A DNA stretch of 64,000 nt. It comes from Nepenthes gracilis. Taxonomy: Eukaryota; Streptophyta; Magnoliopsida; Caryophyllales; Nepenthaceae. Location: positions 1,736,001-1,800,000 of the forward strand of contig BSYO01000026.1 of NCBI GenBank assembly GCA_033239525.1, in the 5' to 3' direction. Below the pieces are notes generated by a model. It was given only the letters and a program-made list of their open reading frames with translations. It searched no databases and was not told where the DNA came from. Shown here piece after piece: positions 12,124 through 24,700 of the stretch (the first letter of the stretch is position 1; the number at the start of each line of letters is the position of its first letter). A program made the position numbers and the translations under genes.

Positions 12124-15100
12124 CTACTTGTTTTTCCTTCTTGATGCGATCTCTGCTGCCCAAGCAGAGCCCAACTGCGTCTGGAATTTGCCTGCAGGCA
12201 TGCTTTCAAGGCAGTAAGTGGAATGGTCATGAAGCTTCAAAAGCAACTACTTCTCCAAACACAAGAATGTATTTACACAAATGGAAATATCACGGTTGAA
12301 AATATCGATATCAGTATTATATTTGTATCTGTCTTGACAATATCTGACCAAAAACAATCTTGTGCCCATATCAAAAGTGAGGTATATGATACTTCATTAG
12401 CTCGCTCTTTCAATCATTCCATAGACTGTCCACATCGACGCTGGCTAGCTAAGTATTGAACAGGAGCAAAAGCCTTGATAATGGTAAGGCGATAATCAAA
12501 ATTTGTCGCAGCGTAAATGCCAATGCTATCATGTATGCATAGAGTACACTATTAGTTCTACTCTATTCCTAAATCTTTTAGCACACCCATGTCGGAGGAT
12601 CATTCTGATGGTAAACGCTCACACTATCTTTAATCATTTATTTACTTGTTTGAAGATGTTTAGTAAAATTTATTAAATTTAATATTGAATCCTTTGAATA
12701 ATTGAAAAATACAACAAAACTTTTAATATATGTTCATTTTATATCTTTGGAAAATATGTGAATTTAAACTCATTTATTACAATATTTAAATAAATTTAAA
12801 ATAATTGGATTTTAATTTCTAATAACAAAGTGAAGGAAACCTCGGGTTAGTGCATATATCTAAACCTTCCCATACCCCAAGTTGTGAGATTTTCCTGCAC
12901 TATGGCTGATTGTTTTACTTAGGGGTGAAATTTTTTTTTCACTAATAAGTGAAATATCGACTATTGCTATCATCTTCCATACAGATGAAAGCGGTAGCAG
13001 AATCAACTTTTATTTAGAAAAATAATACTCATACAAATTACATACAATACTCTTACAACCACTTTCCATGCATAGTTAGAGAGAGACCCTTTCAATTCTC
13101 TATTTTTTTTTTTAAAAAAAAAACCCTTCTTTCTATATATGGAAAATAGTTGTATATATATGTTGTAAAAGGGTTGTACAAGTAGATAGGATCTTTTGTT
13201 AGGTGCCGAAACCACAAACTTCAGCATTCAGCACCATATAAATAATATATATATATATATATATATTTTGGCTAGGGATATTTGTTAAGGGTGTTCATAA
13301 AAAAGGTTAAACCGATAATCCAAACTGAAAACTAGGATAACCAAACCGGTTTATTAAGTTTTGGGTTAGAATGTAAATTTTTGGGGCTTCGGTTCAGTTT
13401 TGGGGAACTGGTTTTCAAATTAGTGACTGCCCGAACAAGCCAAATTGTATATATTCCCAAAGAAGTAAAACAAAATAATAATAATAATAATAACAGGAAG
13501 TTTTCAATTTATATAAACATCTTTTTATAATTTGAAGAAATTTTTTCATGGATAAATGAGTATAATATTATTAATATTAATGATTAATTGAGTAGATAAA
13601 AATTTACAAGACCTCTAAAATAGAGGAATATGAGTGTTTGTAGTTGCAAGAAACTTATATTGTTGACAGTCAGTTGCTAGTTATTATTCACAAATTAACT
13701 TATGTTAATGAATTATGTGGTTGCCTTAAAATTATAGATTTTATATGTTATATTCTTATAAATTTAGTGAAAATGTTATAATATTTTAAAACTGGTTACT
13801 CGGTGTAACCAAACCGATTAACCCATCAATTGTTTGGCCTATTAAACGATCAAGTAGGTTCAATTACAGTTCCAGTTTTCGCCGAACCAGTCTGACTGGT
13901 TTGGGCCAAAAAAGGGGATGGTTCAGTCACCAAATTAAACTAGAGCTTGTTTTTTGGGATAAGACAACAGGAATTTTGTATTTTACATTGATAACTACAT
14001 ATAAAGTGTATTATGTGCTTATATCTATATATAAATTATAAATTTTAATTAACATATTCTCGTTCTTAAAAAAATATGTCAACGTGTCGGTATCGCATTG
14101 TGTCTGTGTTGATGTCCATACTTCTTAGCTTCCTATTTCTGCATCTCTAGAATAATCCATTTAGATAAACTTTATATGAAGGAAAATAAGAAATAAGTGA
14201 GAAATCATACCTGCAGTAGACTGGAAAAAATCATCCAGATCCTTTCCTTGTCCTAAGGCCAAAGAAAACAATGAAAAAAAAAAAGTCTTTCAATTTCCAT
14301 AATTTAATTCATTTGAAGTACTAACTTAGTATTCAACAATACAGAAAAATTTCTTTTCTAAGTTAAATGAAAGTAAAAGATAAGATAAATTCAGAAGTAC
14401 TTTTAATAGTATACTAGACAGACTTCCAATGGACAAATTCAGGACAATTCGATTGATTTTAATTCGATCCTACAAACGTAATTATTATTACTGTCTGTCA
14501 AGGAGCTGTAAGAAGCGAAAATCTCATGTATAGTTCCGAAAGAATGATGATAGCAGTGATCTTATTACCGGCTATAATTATCTAATAGTACAAGTATAAT
14601 TGATATAATTGAGGCAGAGTGCATTGCAATATCAAAGTTAGCTACATATATGTTTAAGAATACTATCAACAGCAATGATAATACACCAATCTTCCTGTTT
14701 TTATCAATTAGAAACAAAAGAAAAAAGAACAAAATCCATGATTTTCTTACCATTTTCATATTCCAATGCTTGAAGTATCATCTCAACCTGACAGAAACAC
14801 ATGATACCATCATCATATTGAGCTTACAAAGCAACAATAGAATAGAAATATAAGCAGAATTAGCATCCTACTTAACATCCACCCTAATATACACCAAAAC
14901 TCATAATTAGCAAAAATGCACTCCTCAATTAAAATATCAGTAGCTATATATATTTTCCTGTCAGGTTATGATTTACAAATAAAAAACTTCATCTGATATA
15001 TTTGATAGACCGAATATGATATTTTTATTGGTCACCTACTCCGAGATCCATCACTAAAACTTATTCCCTACCAGATATACTGCTATCACCATGAGAAGAT

Positions 15101-18100
15101 TGGGGAGATGATACATGATCCACCCCACAAAGGCTCTAATGTATAGAAACATTGTCATTCCAAGGTGGGATTAAAATTAAGCTTGTAGGCATCTTTTTAA
15201 GGCAATTATTTATATTTCTGAAAGTGAAAGGCATGTTCAAAGTCAACATTAAAAATAATAGAGGATAATCAAGATTCAAGAAATCAAGTCTCTCATCTCT
15301 GTTCAAACAAACAAAAAAAAAAAAAAAAAAACATCATAGCATGCCCAACACGAATGTAAAACTAAAAAAAGTACAATCATAGCATGCCTGTCTGGCCATT
15401 AAGTGGGTATCCCATCTCTGAATAATATGTTTCACATCACACCTTCTAAGTTCAAAACACAGAGACTATAAAATAATTCTATTTTTTTGGCATTCTATTT
15501 TGTTTGACACTATATTAAGTATAGAAGGTAAGGAAAATAAGAGACAGAGAGAAGAGCCCTTTCCTTGAATTTTTCTTTGGATTGTCAACAAGAAAAACAA
15601 AGGAAATAGCCAGTCATTGACTTGGTTTATTGGAAAGAGAAGAAAAGCATAAAAGGAAAAAGGAAAATCCAGTGGATGAAGCTCCCGCTATGTACGGAAT
15701 CCATGAGAGGGTGAGAATACTTTTGAGTCTACTGTACACGGTCTTATTCTGCATTATGCAAAAGGACATTTCCTGAATCAAACTTGTGACCACTAGATCA
15801 CTTAGCAACAACTCTACCATTACACCAAAGAAAGACTAAAAGGAGACAATGAAGAATTCACTGACAAAAGGGGAAAAAATCAAAGGGATAAAACATGAAA
15901 CTGCATACAAGCTCTCCAAGAAGCAACTGTGGTGAAGTTAAAATGAAATTCATGAGTTTATTTAAGCTGGAAGGAGATGAACAAGGAGTTGTGGGAATAA
16001 CTCAATTCCTATTGAAAAGGATTGAGCAAATATGTAACATATGCAATTGAAACAGATAATTCTGATGTGCTTCACAATGAACTCGTTAAACAAATTGAAA
16101 CTTTTAAGCTATCAGGTCTTAAGAGATCAAACGGTGGAAGTGTTGGCTGAGGATGATTACAGTTTATCAATGGAGAGCAGCAACCTAAAGCCAGGCAATG
16201 GAGTGATTTATCACTGAAAAATGGAAATCCTGAAAGGGGCTACAATTGTTATTTGTTTAAGATAGCGCAGATTTAAAGGGAGTAACATTATTGTCTTAGG
16301 ATGAAATAAAGTTGGAGGGGCATATTGAATGTCTGCTGCATTCACTCTGCTTACTTTTGTTTATACTTAACAGACAAAGGAAAGGACAGGTATATGAAGG
16401 GGAATTGTTCATCTCAATCATAATATAGCCCTACCTAAGTTTTTTTTTTTTTTTTGGGGGAAGGGGGCGCAAGGGGATAAAGCTAACAGATGAAATATAG
16501 GTAATTGTATTAATATTAGGTATATCAGACAATACATATTGATATCGGATATATCGAAAAAAAAAAATTTGAGAATTGTAAACTAACAGAGCTATATCGA
16601 CCGATATATCGGTGATATGACAACATATCGCGAATTGTCATAGTATCGGAACCTGCTGATACATATCATATCTTCATCTATACTTAAGTCTAATAAAAAC
16701 AAAGTTCTAGTTCAATGGCACCTAATAAGGTAGGTGGCTTTGAATATTTTGTTGCTCATGCTGGCATTACCTTATGACCGATATAAAGGCTACTGGTTTC
16801 TTTAATTCTTGGTGAAGAAGAGAAGGTGCATACACAAGAGTGAGCTGCAAGATTGATACTTGATAGGGTTATAGGGAAATGAAGAATTGAAGAGTAGATG
16901 GAGGATTTCAAGCTTATTTCTTGCAGGCCAATCAAATTCTACGATTTTTCAAGGATGACAACGACGGTTGATGGCCATTATGGTTCTTTAACTTTGGACC
17001 CGTGAGGAAAGGTTCAGTAACAATGTGGATAAATTGCAGCCAATGATGTAAATATCAGCCGATATATGTTGGTTTTGAGCCCTCCATACAGATATTTTCT
17101 AATACCGGAATACTATGGCAACATGTTGCCATATAGTGATATAGATTGATATGGTCCCATTAACTTACAATTTTTAAAAATTATCATCTGATACCAATAA
17201 GTATTGTCTAATACGTCCGACACCAATAAGGCCGCAATCAATACCGACACCAATACCGATATTTTTATCCATGTTGCAAGCTAAACTATGTTTTGGGGTT
17301 CATAAACTAGAAGGGTTCAGACAAAAGTTGAGGGAGCAGAATAAGAAGAGCTAGATCCATATGACTCAAGGATTAGTGCTCCTACAAGGTTTGAACCTGG
17401 GCAAGACAACTGCAATTTCTGCACAAAAGTATTGTGTTGATTCAAAAGCCAAAATAAACAATTACTGTTGGCCTTGAGAGAAGGTAATTCAGAAATCCAG
17501 AAGAGCAGGAAATAAATTTTACAGTTGTAGCTTGGAATGCAGGTAAGGGGAAAAACAGGGAAGGGAAGAAAAACATTGGAGGAAGGGGGGAGAAGCAGAG
17601 AAGAGAATGGAGGGAAGGGAAGAAGCAGAGACAACCATGAGGGGAAGAGGAAAAAATTCTCTCAATAATAATTTAATTCCCATATTTTAATTAGAAAATA
17701 AATATAATTTTTTAAATAAAAATAACTTTAAATAAAAAAATAACAGAAAAAAATATAATCTTTAGTATCCTAGAGATTACCAAATTACAAATCCCACAGA
17801 TATGACAAACCATGAACAACAAACCAGACAAATTAAACAAATAAATCAATCCTTAAGAAACAAATAAATCAAACTTCTGAAATGCTCACTGTCAACTCGT
17901 CAACTCCTAAACAAACTACTAGCAGTCGTTACGGTGACAGAGTTGATTATAAGAGATTTTAGACCGGGGACCTGTATATTAAGTGATAGAACAGATTGCC
18001 TTTTTAAAAAAATCTCTCTTAGCATCACTACTCACTGTTTCAAATAAGATCTAGGTCCTGATAACTTTCCTTTATTTTCACAGAGGGAAAGAATGCAATC

Positions 18101-21100
18101 CGTAACGAAGCATGAAGGGTAGGGAGGATTTCCTAAAATCTGAAACGCTCAATCAGCAAATATAATAGCGTGTACATATTCAAACATAGACCCTAAGAGT
18201 CTGCTTGGTTCTAAGAGAACTTAGACGAAAGAAAAAAATATATATCAAGGAAAATATTTTCTTATATTTAGTTTACAATGAAAAATGTAAAGGAAAATGT
18301 AAGAAATTGGAACATTAAAGATATGTAACAATTTCTCTTTGGTTTCCTTTGACAAACCAAACAAATAAAATACTTTAATTGTAAAATTATTTTATTTTTC
18401 ATGTGATTTTCTATCTGCATCCAAATAAAGGAAAAATTTTTTTCCAGTTCCTTACATTATTATTATTTTTTTCTTAGTAGTTTTTTTCTTTTAAAATTTT
18501 CAAGAATTAAACAAGCCTAAGGTAATGTGCTCCATGTATAAAAGTACCAACTAAACCATAATTGTGGAAAAAAAAGAAAAAAGAATACAGACATTAACAA
18601 AAGGCCAAACCAATAGGAAAAAAAAATGAATGAATAATTAAAGTCAAAAAAGGGCACTAGCAATCCTTTAAATAAAAAAATTCCAGTGAAGAATCTTAAG
18701 TTCTCTATCTTTTTCTGCAATTTTTCACACAGTAGTACTAGAAATTAGAAGCATTAACTTCAACATCCAATCATCCAGAACCTAAAAAACTTCTTCACCT
18801 TATCATGATTACAAGAAAATGAGACCAAAAAGCTTAATGAAATCCATTTCCTCAAAAACACAATTTCAGACACATATTTCTGCAGATCTTCAGATGAAGT
18901 TTACCACAGATACATCAAGAATGGCTTTCAATTCAGCAGATGCATAAACAACCCCATCCAACTCATGACATAACTCTTCCGCTGACCCTGAAGACCAATC
19001 CTTTGCCCCAGCTGAAGCTCTATATAGTCAGAAACACGTCTGTTGTTATTGGGCTTTTGACAAGGAGGCCTCATCACACTCAAAACCACTGAAACCCTCA
19101 AATCGTTTACCACAATAATCTTCATTATTCCAAGCCCCTATACACTTGAGTGGCATGCCAGCAATATTCAATAGTAATTCCACCTCAAAAGGCACACCAA
19201 GAACACCAACCTCAGCCAAGACGGCTTTTGCCAATGGTTTGCAGTAAAACTGCACAATGTAATATGAGAACAACAAAATGTGCTCAACGCTTACACAGAA
19301 TTCTGAATATTAAGTAGCACAGTAGTTGAGGGAGGAAAAGAATCATGCAAAACCTTACAATCATTGGCAAAAATAACCTTAAAAGGAGAAAAGGCCTCCA
19401 AATGGACAACACCCAATTCATCCAGTTTCCCACCACCAAAATAGACTGAATAAGCCCCTTCCAAACAATGTTCACGGTACTACCTTTGGTGTACTAATTG
19501 CTCTCTTTTCAATCGGGATTGACTTGTAACACAAATTTTTTAGTCCATTAATGATATGATTGCCTTAAATGATGTTGCATTGACTAAAATTTTATGTTCG
19601 ATCGTGCATAATAAGAGGGTTATCTTGAAGCAGTAAGAAGGTGCATAATAAGAGGGTTATCTTGAAGCAATATGAAGATTGCTCCATTATAATCTAGAGG
19701 TCACAGGTTTAAATCATGGAATTCCTCTCATTGATGCAGGGGGGTCAGATTGTATACAGTTTATCCTACCAAGACCCCATGATCTGGAGATTCTTGCACT
19801 GTGCTATTTGGGTTCTATCGTGCATAATAATAAAAGATGGAGGCATAATGCCGAATTTTCACTCACAAAGCCAAGAACTAAACTCTACAAAAATCGTTTC
19901 CAAACCCTTTATTTGAGCCCATGAAGAGATAATATGATAATACACAATGCAAGATATTAAACACAAATAATGAGGCACGATATTTTATGTAGAAAACCCC
20001 TTTAGAAAATGAGGAGAAAAACTACAGAACTATAAGTTCAAATAATATCCACTATACAGTCAGTCTCGGTTACAAAAACCTTTAAGTTCTCAGCCATTAT
20101 CCAAGGACCAATAACTATTAGCGAGTTCAAATCCTCAAAGCAGTGGAAACATTTGCCTCTCAGAGAGGTCATTGTTGCCAAGGTTAGATACATCTGATTA
20201 AGTTGTAACACAGCAGGGGAATTTGATGTTCAAAAGGAAAACTTCTGAGTGTGAAAGCTTCTAACTTCTTTTGAGGTATCAGTAAGGCTAAAGGTGATGC
20301 AAGGAAGCTTTATCATACCAAAAGCACATTTCCGTTTCTCGGTTGGCAGCAGTGAACTAATTACACACTCAAGTCAAGCTTAAGAAACTGGGCATTACAA
20401 ACCAGAGTTGGTGAGCTTCATGTAAGAATGGAAACATGGAAGTTAGCCCTTTTTTCCTCCAATTCGAATACCCTAAAGTCATAGGACTCCAGATGCTGAT
20501 CACAAAAAAAGTATATATAGAGGAACATCTTGGAGGCAGGACCTTGAGTGATTCAGCAAGAAGATCAAGGAAAAGGGGGTTGCTCAGGTGAGGAAGGTAA
20601 TGCTTGCAAATGATGTGTATGTTTATGGCAAGAGACAAGAGACGGCACATATTAAGTGAAAAACAAAGCAGAAAACAGAGCTATCAATGACACTGGGAAG
20701 ATATTTAGCAAAATAATGAAGCTAAAGCAAAAATAGCAGGTAAGAAAAATCGTATAGAGATCAAATGAAATTGATACCATACAGCAAAGAAAATCACAAG
20801 TCAGGAGAAAATAAGGATAGATAAATCAGCATGCTCAGGGTGTGTCTGGGGCACTTGTAATGAAGTTTGGCCACATAGATGGGAATCATACTCACCAATG
20901 TGAGCGAGTGAGCTAGTGACACAAGAGAGAGGAGGAGAGCACAATATTAATTCGTGGAGTTGGTAAATGAACAGGGAAATACATACTTCATGCCCCCCCC
21001 CCCAAAAAAAAAAAAAATACAAATAAAGAGCGAAGAGGGAGTGATGCCTTAACATTAGCCTAATACATGACTGGCTCACATTCCTTGCTTGTAATTTTAC

Positions 21101-21696
21101 TCTTCATTAGATGGTTTGACAACTTATATTCAATATTAGCATGATGGATTTGTGCCATCAACTCTCGATTCCACTTGTCCACATCCCTATATTTCAAAAT
21201 GGAAACAATATATAGTTCATTCCACTTGCACTCACTTTCTTCCCACTTATATCCAAACAAAAGATGGATAGAAGCTTCCTCCCTATTTGTTCTATCCAAT
21301 TGAAAGCATGTCTGTCTTCCTTTTCCTCCTTTTCCTGTCTCTTTCATCCACTTCCGCCAATATCAACCAATTATTAGAAATTAGATATATATGTATGAAA
21401 CAACAAGTACTGATGCTCCGTGATCGTGATCCATTAATGAAAGATGGAATCCTCTCAATAAAAGAAAAAAGATTGTTTAGACCCAGTGGGGCCAAATCTC
21501 ATTTTTTTAAGACTTACGGTACGTTTGGTTACTCGAATAGAATAAGGTGGAAATATAATAGTTATTTCAGGGAATAGAAAAGGATGGGAATAGAGTTGGA
21601 ATTGTTATTCTTATATTTGGTTGTTGGAATAGAATAAAAGTGGGAATTAGTATTTCATTATTTGGTTTGTAGAATAGTATGAGGAATAAGATGGGA

Positions 21697-21732
<36 letters not shown>

Positions 21733-24700
21733 TAATAATAATAATAATAATAATAATAAAACAAAAAAAATATGTGGGAATTGTTATTTCCACAATTGTG
21801 GGAATAACAATTCCCATCCTACCACCAACCAAACGGAGGAATTCCTATTCCCAGGGAATAGAAATTCTATTCCCCCCCAATTCCTGCAACCAAACATGAC
21901 GTTAGACTTGAATCATAACAAAGGTACTGGTGTTCCATGATAATGATCCTTAGGATATCAACTGTCCAGAGTCAAAGACACTCAGACCACAATCTAATTG
22001 AACAGAAGAAAAAAATTCAGGTGAATTAATCCATATTTCTAAAGTGTGACCCATATTTTGCTTTTATTCTTAGTAATGATGAGAATAGTACATGGTGCAT
22101 CATTTTGCAACTAAAAATGTCACTTCTCAAACATCAATTCAAAGTTTCAGGAATCCTCCATCTCTAAGCCATCTCAAATAGTAATATTTGTAGGATTGAA
22201 AAGGCTATTACCGTTTGAATCAAAGAGAAATGATAAAATAGTAAAACATACATAATAACTGATGATAGACAACATATTTTTCCACTACCTCTCTCTTATG
22301 TGACCATCAATAAATACACCCCATTTTGCTGACAAGAGACAAGATTACACAGAAAATTACTTAATACCACGTGTTAAGTCATACAAAGGATTTCTAGATT
22401 CTACATATGCATCTGGAAAGAAAAAAAGGGAAACTTTGTTTATCCCTCTACTTTGAAGGAAAACATGCCCAGACAAGCTATAATTATCTATTAAAATAGT
22501 AGACTGCCACATCATGACAGCCACAAGTAAATTACTGAAAAGGAGTGCGGGAAATAGAGGGAAGCTGGAAAAAGGGGAATATATTACACACTTTATCACA
22601 ATCCTTGACAAATTTTGCCTCCAATGAAGCATTTTCCTCATATTCCATCCACAGCTCACTTATCTCATTGGCTGCAAAATGCCACTAGTATTAAGAAACC
22701 AATATAATAAAATTTCTTCCAGAAAATTGTTTTCTCCTAATACTCCCAACTTAAAAATTCGAATTCCAAGTAGAGAGATGATAATATATACCTCTTGGTC
22801 CTCCACCAAGTAAATTGCACATGCGGTTAATTGCTTCTCGTTCTCTACGACTCTTCTCCAACTTAGGAACCCCGTCAAAAGGAGTGATATCACCAACAAT
22901 GGCTAACAAAAGTTTACAATATATATAAACACAACCTCAAAAAAGCAAATTGCAGAAACCCAACAGCAACAAGGATAGTAACTGACTGCAAATTCAAAAA
23001 AACACTTTTTTCTTATTTTTGAAAGTTGGAGGCAGAGAAATTGACACCTGAGACCTATTGATCTCATGGCCTTATCCTAAACCCCAAACATTAAAAAATA
23101 TAGCACAGGATGGTTTGTCACACCTAGAGGGGGTGAACAGATATATACACATCAGAATTAAAAAGTCTAATCAACAATTTGAACACGTAAAGAATTATTG
23201 GTGATAGATGAAACAATTAAAACTCAGCAATATCACATAAGCAACAAGATCAACAATAAAATGAACAATAAGTAACACAAGATTTTGTAGCAAGGGGAAA
23301 ACTCAGAAACTAACTGATCAAGAGAAAATCCCTCCAAGATAAATCCACCATGTGAGAACAGTCAACTTACAAACCAATGATTCAGACACATTGTTACGGA
23401 CCAGTGGTTCAGACACATTAGACTCTAGCCAACTAACTCCAAACTAGTGACTATCTAAAGAACACTTCAGATCTGCTTTTCAACAAGAAGCAAGAAATGT
23501 TGGCTTCCTCCCCTTGGATCTTCTGTTATGTATGCATTCAACAGCGACGAAACTCCAACTCACCTGCCACAACAGAATTCTAAAAAATAACAGGATTGGA
23601 TTGTGTGTTTGTGATTTGTTGGTGAAAGAATTTCAAATGTTTGAAGAATAAATTATCAAAGAAAAGTGGAAATCTATAATATGGTGATTTCTCCAACGGA
23701 AACTCTCTCTCAAAGTTTTTTAACTCTTTTGGTGTGTTTTGAAGCAGTAACTGGAAGTTCATAATGAAGGCAGAAAGGCGAATGCAAAGGTGTGCATGGT
23801 GGAAAAAATTGTCTTGCTACTCAAGCGCCAATGGCACGTTGATTGAGCACAAGTATTCTATCAATTTGACACTTGAATGCCAAGGGTCACTATTCAAGCA
23901 CAAGCATTCTCCCAATCCGTCACTCAAGCTATTGTTGACCATGCATTGAGTGCAATAATACTATCAGTCTACCACTCGAGCTTCTGTCAAGTGTGCATAA
24001 TGCCAACATTCCGCCAATCTACTATCTGAGCTTTAGTTAAGCGTTGGCTGTCCCCAGTTAGACACTTGACAAGGAAAATCCTGAAACAAGTTACTCAACT
24101 AAAACTCAAAAAGACCTAATGGTTTGACCTCTCACCATGCAAAACTTGCAGGGGCATAAAAAGTGGGCTAATATCAAATAGAGTTATGACAATAAAGGTA
24201 GCAGATCTAAGTTGAGCAAGACTAAAACTTTGCTGTTATGGGAAGAGAAATAGGATGTGGCACAACAAAACCAGAAAATGAGTTGTAATTAACATTTGGG
24301 GGTTCAAAGGTGTGTCTTAGGCTTTAAGAACAGGCACAATAACCATAGCCTTAGTTCTTTATCGGATGCACCAAAAAAACTATAAATGAGAAGGAGATAT
24401 GCCATGTTGGGAGATCAACTGAACATGTCATGGAAACGTTCAAGAAAAAGGAGATGTACACACATGGGTTTATTGATTCAACAAAGGCTGACAATATCAT
24501 GATGAAGGTCTATGGTGAAGTCTTATGGAATTTAAATATTTGTAGCACGTAATATCACATATACAGAACAATGATGACTGCTAAAACTATAAGAAATGCC
24601 AAGGAATTGTATTAGTTCTTGATTTTATTATAAAGTAATAATGAGCATAGTAACAACAAGAAAGATGAGATTCTATGGCTTCAAACTCACACTGTTTCCA

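Noticed and set aside
21567..21832. Ile/Tyr-rich open frames on the - strand
   Set aside because: Translation of the (AAT)n microsatellite inside the MITE.
23580..24140. Repeated CAAGCATTC/CACTTGA-like words that look like a tandem repeat
   Set aside because: Spacing is irregular and units cannot be aligned over more than about 15 bases.
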